A stretch of 64,000 nt of DNA from Ovis canadensis (Eukaryota > Chordata > Mammalia > Artiodactyla > Bovidae): NCBI RefSeq assembly GCF_042477335.2, contig NC_091256.1, positions 24,146,501-24,210,500 of the forward strand, given 5' to 3'. The translations under genes were made by a program, and so were the position numbers. Below, piece by piece: positions 60,778 through 64,000 of this stretch. Every line of letters begins with the position of its first letter. Position 1 is the stretch's first letter. Below the pieces are notes generated by a model that saw only the letters and a list, made by a program, of their open reading frames with translations, searched no databases and had not been told where the DNA came from.

Positions 60778-60923
60778 CTAGGACTGTTTAAGACTATTCT
60801 AATCTAGCAGTGGTTTGTATAGGAGTGTAAGGACCAGAGACAGCATGATGTCTCATGTTGCTGATGTGTCCTTTGAGAGGTTTATCTTAGCCATTTGAGG
60901 GACAGCATAAGCTGTCCCTCATA

Positions 60924-61135
60924 CGGCTTCCCGAGTGGCGCTGGTGGTAAAGAACTTGCCTGCCAGTGCAGGAGACCAGGTTTGATCCCTGGGTCAGGAA
61001 GATCCCCTGGAGAAGGAAATGGCAACCCACTCTAGTATTCTTATCTGGGAAATGCCATGGACAGAGGAGCCTGGTGGGCTGGAGTCTATGGAGTAGTAAA
61101 GAGCTGGACACAATTTAGTGACTAAACAGCAACAA
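60924..61135 (+). mobile_element. Bov-tA SINE
   Basis: The head (GGCTTCCCGAGTGGCGCTGG) is complete with the body and an AGCAACAAAA tail. Confidence 0.93.
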
Positions 61136-61805
61136 AATAAGCCATATGGCAGAGGCCTGTCTGGCAGGCTGAAACTACTTTGTATAGCTTATGACTACAT
61201 AAAATAACATTTCTTAAGAGCAGAGTAGGACTGGTTACTACTTCTATTGGTTGTAGCAGAATTTTGAAGAGCTAATTAGGAGTAGGCTTCAAAGGATGGG
61301 TTGTACCGTCATATCTGACTGGTTGAGTATTTTGGTTCCATTTAATTAGTAATTTATTTCATCTGTATCTTGTATTAAATAAATGATGTTGTTGTCACAG
61401 GGGCAACTGAAGAAGAAGGGTGTTCCTAACAGGAGTTTGGCCTTTACAAGTTCCAGTTTCATGAAAATAGAACTCAAGTTGGTATAAGGCATTTCCTATA
61501 TCTCACAGGGTAGCTATATTCATTAGGATAATTTCTGGTAATATAGCACATTTTTGGGGTTAAAGAGGCCACACTATAATCTCAGTCTTGAGAGCCTTTA
61601 AGTCATAGTTTAGTATCATTTAAAAAGGAAGACGTATCTGGTTGGGTGTGTATATTTCCTGAAAGAGTTACATATAAAAGCATTGTAAGTAGGGTATTTA
61701 TTAAAGAGATGCTAATTTTAGGAGTAAGAGCAAACCCACAATTACTTTGTTCTGCCTCACTGGATTCCTGGTAGACTAAAAGAAGGAAGCTATTGTTATC
61801 CCATG

Positions 61806-62074
61806 CTGCTGCTGCTAAGTCACTTCAGTCGTGTCCGACTGTGCGACCCCATAGATGGCAGCCCACCAGGGTCCCCCATCCCTGGGATTCTCCAAGCAAG
61901 AACACTGGCGTGGGTTGCCGTTTCCTTCTCCAATGCATGAAAGTGAAAAATGAAAGTGAAGTCGCTCAGTCGTGTCTGACCCTCAGTGACCCCATGGACT
62001 GCGGCCTTCCAGGCTCCTCCGTCCATGGGATTTTCCAGGCAGGAGTACTGGAGTGGGGTGCCATTGCCTTCTTC
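61806..62074 (-). mobile_element. Dimeric Bov-A2 SINE with perfect 13-bp TSD
   Basis: Two Bov-A units in tandem, with a CTGCTGCTGCTAAGTC end. TTGTTATCCCATG flanks it at 61,793-61,805 and 62,075-62,087. Well preserved. Confidence 0.96.
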
Positions 62075-62238
62075 TTGTTATCCCATGGGAAAACCCAAAT
62101 CAGAATGAGATAAGGAGGAAACAGATGGGGATCATGGTGGAGGACTCGGGTATATTTAGGATCAGAAGAAGGAGTCATGGAAATGGAGACAGAATGTTGT
62201 GCTGGAAACAGAGTAGTACGAGGATGCTTATTTAGAGG

Positions 62239-62298
62239 GCTTCCCTGGTGGCTCAGACAGTAAAGAGTCTGCCTGCAGTGCAGGAGACCTGGGTTCGA
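62239..62298 (+). mobile_element. Tailless SINE head (tRNA-like part only) with perfect 11-bp TSD
   Basis: Only the first 60 bp of a Bov-tA SINE, from GCTTCCCTGGTGGCTCAG (A box) to GGGTTCGA (B box, T-loop position). It is flanked by TTATTTAGAGG at 62,228-62,238 and 62,299-62,309. There is no body, poly(A) or tail, so the RNA end lay in the T-loop. Confidence 0.92.
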
Positions 62299-62309
62299 TT
62301 ATTTAGAGG

Positions 62310-63318
62310 ACAAGGATGGAAAGACAAGGGCTGAAGAAGGGGAACCCAGGGTGATCTAATGCTGTGAACTTGGGTAGAAGCTGCCTACTTTGCAATATCA
62401 TCCACTTATTCTGTAATTCTTTGGATGCCCGTCTGCCTCTGGCTGTAGTTGGCTTCTGGAAGCTCATGATATGAGACTCACTTTGAGGTCCCCTGTTGGA
62501 GTGTTCTTCCACCTAAACAGTTCCTGTATTTCTTTAGCTGAACATCCTATAGTGTGAAAGCAGTGTTAGCAATGAGTAAAACAGTACATGGTTCTTTCCA
62601 TCTGGGTTCAAGGCTAGTTTTCCAGTGGCAGCATTTCCAAAATACCAGATCTCCTACTTGTAAATCATGTAAATCAGAGAGTTTGATGGGAAAGGCAAAT
62701 GTAACATCTTATTGACTAACTGACTGTGTAAGTTTAATTAATACCTGGTTGTGCATGTAGGAGTTAGTTAGATTGGGGTCCTCTATTAGCCAGAGTGAGT
62801 AAAGCATTCTCACAGGTCTTCCTGCAATGGGGAGAGTTTATGAGAAGGTAGGAGTCAGGATCTTAAAGTCATAGTACTTGTGACCATGATAAGTTTAATT
62901 CTTCAGACAGTTCAATGATTTTTCTTTCTCTGGTGCCTGATGACTGAGGTTGGTGAGGGCGGTGGAATTTTGACTAACGCATGTGTCCTCTTCAATTTCC
63001 TGTTTAATTTTGCTGGCGATATCTGACCCTTTGTCAGTAGAAAAGATAGAGAGGATTATTTCTAGGAAAATTTTGGCAACAACGTGGCTGAGGTGTTTCA
63101 GCTGGGAAAACCTCTAAACCAATTAGAAAACACGCAGGTTCGAGTGTGTACCTGTTAGAGACACGTACCTATTGGGAGGAGCTGGAAACGTGTAGAAGGA
63201 GTCCTTTGGGGACTACGATGAATTTTGATACTCTAGTTCATGATGAGATTCCTTCTTACAGATCTCCAGTGATAGAATATCTGAGAATGAAGGTGTGCTA
63301 AGTGTTAACAGATTCCAT
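62310..63318 (-). pseudogene. Retroviral integrase remnant (pol 3' part)
   Basis: Integrase inserts viral DNA into the host genome. On the minus strand, a core-like stretch with TDKGSDIASKI lies at about 62,990-63,050 where an acidic core motif is expected. The C-terminal domain follows at about 62,545-62,690, with a GDLVFWK segment and LEPRWK, the pattern of class I integrase C-termini, then a stop near 62,548. Stops and shifts break the rest. A 69-codon frame at 62,303-62,512 occupies the place of an env start but is not recognisable. Confidence 0.65.
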
Positions 63319-63330
63319 AATGTTAGGAGG

Positions 63331-63633
63331 AAGGAAAGGGTGGGACTAATTGAGAGAGCAGCATGGAACCATATATCTTACCGTATGTAAAGTAGATAGC
63401 CAGTGGGAATTTGCTGTATGATGCAGGGAGCTTAAATCGGCACTCTGTAATAACCTAGAGGGGTGGGATGGGGTGGGAGTGGGGAAGGAAGTTCAAGAGG
63501 GAATGGACGTATGTATATCAATGGCTGATTCACGTTGATGAATATGTTGATTCATATTGATGATGGCAGAAACCAACACAATATTGTAAACAACTGTTCT
63601 CCAATTAAAAATAGACAAAATTTTTAAAAAAGA
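63331..63633 (+). mobile_element. L1 3'-end insertion with 12-bp TSD
   Basis: L1 3'UTR tail (AGCATGGAACCATATATCTT to CCAATTAAAAATAGAC) and a short A-rich end. AATGTTA(G/A)GAGG at 63,319-63,330 and 63,634-63,645 flanks it with one mismatch. An internal duplication of the TTGAT(T)CA(C/T)(G/A)TTGATGA type lies at 63,525-63,565. Confidence 0.9.
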
Positions 63634-63645
63634 AATGTTAAGAGG

Positions 63646-64000
63646 CTGAAAAATAGGCAAAACATGAGCTAAAATATAAAAATCCTTCAGGGCTAAAATT
63701 TTGTGATTTCAATGAAGGGAGACAGTAAATGAGGTGGTGTTAAATGCAGAATGTAATGCCCTGGTGTTGATGAGAAATGTGATGAAGTGCCCTTCAACTT
63801 CTAGTGTCATGTTTCCTTATGAGTGTAGTTCAGAGCTTGGGACGTTTCTGTCCTTGGCGAGGAGTCAATAATCTTATTGTAGGATAGTGGGAGCTTCAGT
63901 TTTTTTCTCCTCCTTTTGAGGGTCAGACAGTCTTGGATTATTTCATTTTAATTAAGTTTACTTTCATTAAAAAATAATTGTACTGAAATTTTTAACAAAT
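63646..64000 (-). other. Probable continuation of retroviral pol, leaves the window
   Basis: Continues the sequence interrupted by the L1. No catalytic motif is readable here; the assignment is by continuity across the duplication. Confidence 0.4.

Larger units (their letters stand above)
59833..62227 (-). other. Internal region of second retrovirus, decayed, rich in SINEs
   Basis: Between the LTR-like block and integrase, where env would lie on the minus strand. No frame is recognisable. Four SINEs are inserted. A perfect 10-bp hairpin lies at 60,897-60,920 (GAGGGACAGC, loop ATAA, GCTGTCCCTC). Confidence 0.4.

Overview
This is a gene-poor stretch of ruminant (bovid) nuclear DNA. The diagnosis rests on its repeats: ten or more BovB (RTE-type LINE) copies, about eighteen tRNA-Glu-derived Bov-tA/Bov-A2 SINEs, and L1 elements of the ruminant type. 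I found no host protein-coding exon, rRNA, functional tRNA gene, CRISPR array or bacterial-type operon. Nearly every longer reading frame is a retrotransposon or retrovirus remnant, or its antisense shadow. The species (cattle, sheep, goat or relative) cannot be fixed from sequence alone.

Layout. 1-6.3 kb: AT-rich DNA, an old L1 split by a Bov-A2 SINE, and an MLT1-like LTR split by a 1.4 kb BovB. 6.3-8.8 kb: a 5'-truncated minus-strand L1. 9.2-11.5 kb: the longest BovB, with endonuclease and RT but no 3' third. 12-13.8 kb: a SINE and microsatellite cluster. 15-18.1 kb: an MLT1-like LTR carrying a BovB, a second BovB, and an L2. 22-25.6 kb: an old antisense L1 hit by two BovBs in opposite orientations and one SINE. 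28.9-38.25 kb: a nearly complete plus-strand L1 (5'UTR, ORF1, ORF2). One BovB lies just after its RT catalytic box, and a second L1, inverted by twin priming, lies exactly in its ORF2 stop codon.

42.96-49.57 kb: an L2 holding a minus-strand class I (gammaretrovirus-like) endogenous retrovirus with two LTRs, a polypurine tract and a decayed primer-binding site. It keeps gag, protease, RT and env-tail remnants; the RT-to-env segment is missing, and it carries a nested L1 tail. 57-58.2 kb: another BovB lacking its 3' end. 59.3-64 kb: a probable second minus-strand retrovirus remnant (LTR-like block, integrase pieces, running off the window), peppered with SINEs, including a 60-bp tRNA-head fragment with an 11-bp target duplication and no tail.

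The elements do not form a pathway. They record layered insertions: L2, MIR, MLT1 and old L1 first, then retroviruses and L1, then BovB and SINEs. All coding remnants are broken and I expect none to be active. Most LINEs and both retroviruses lie on the minus strand, which would fit (but does not prove) an intron of a plus-strand transcription unit. I did not find a new biological system. The best leads are the twin-primed L1, the tailless SINE head, and the BovB with permuted ends. Family names are from recognition by eye; RepeatMasker would settle subfamilies and exact edges.
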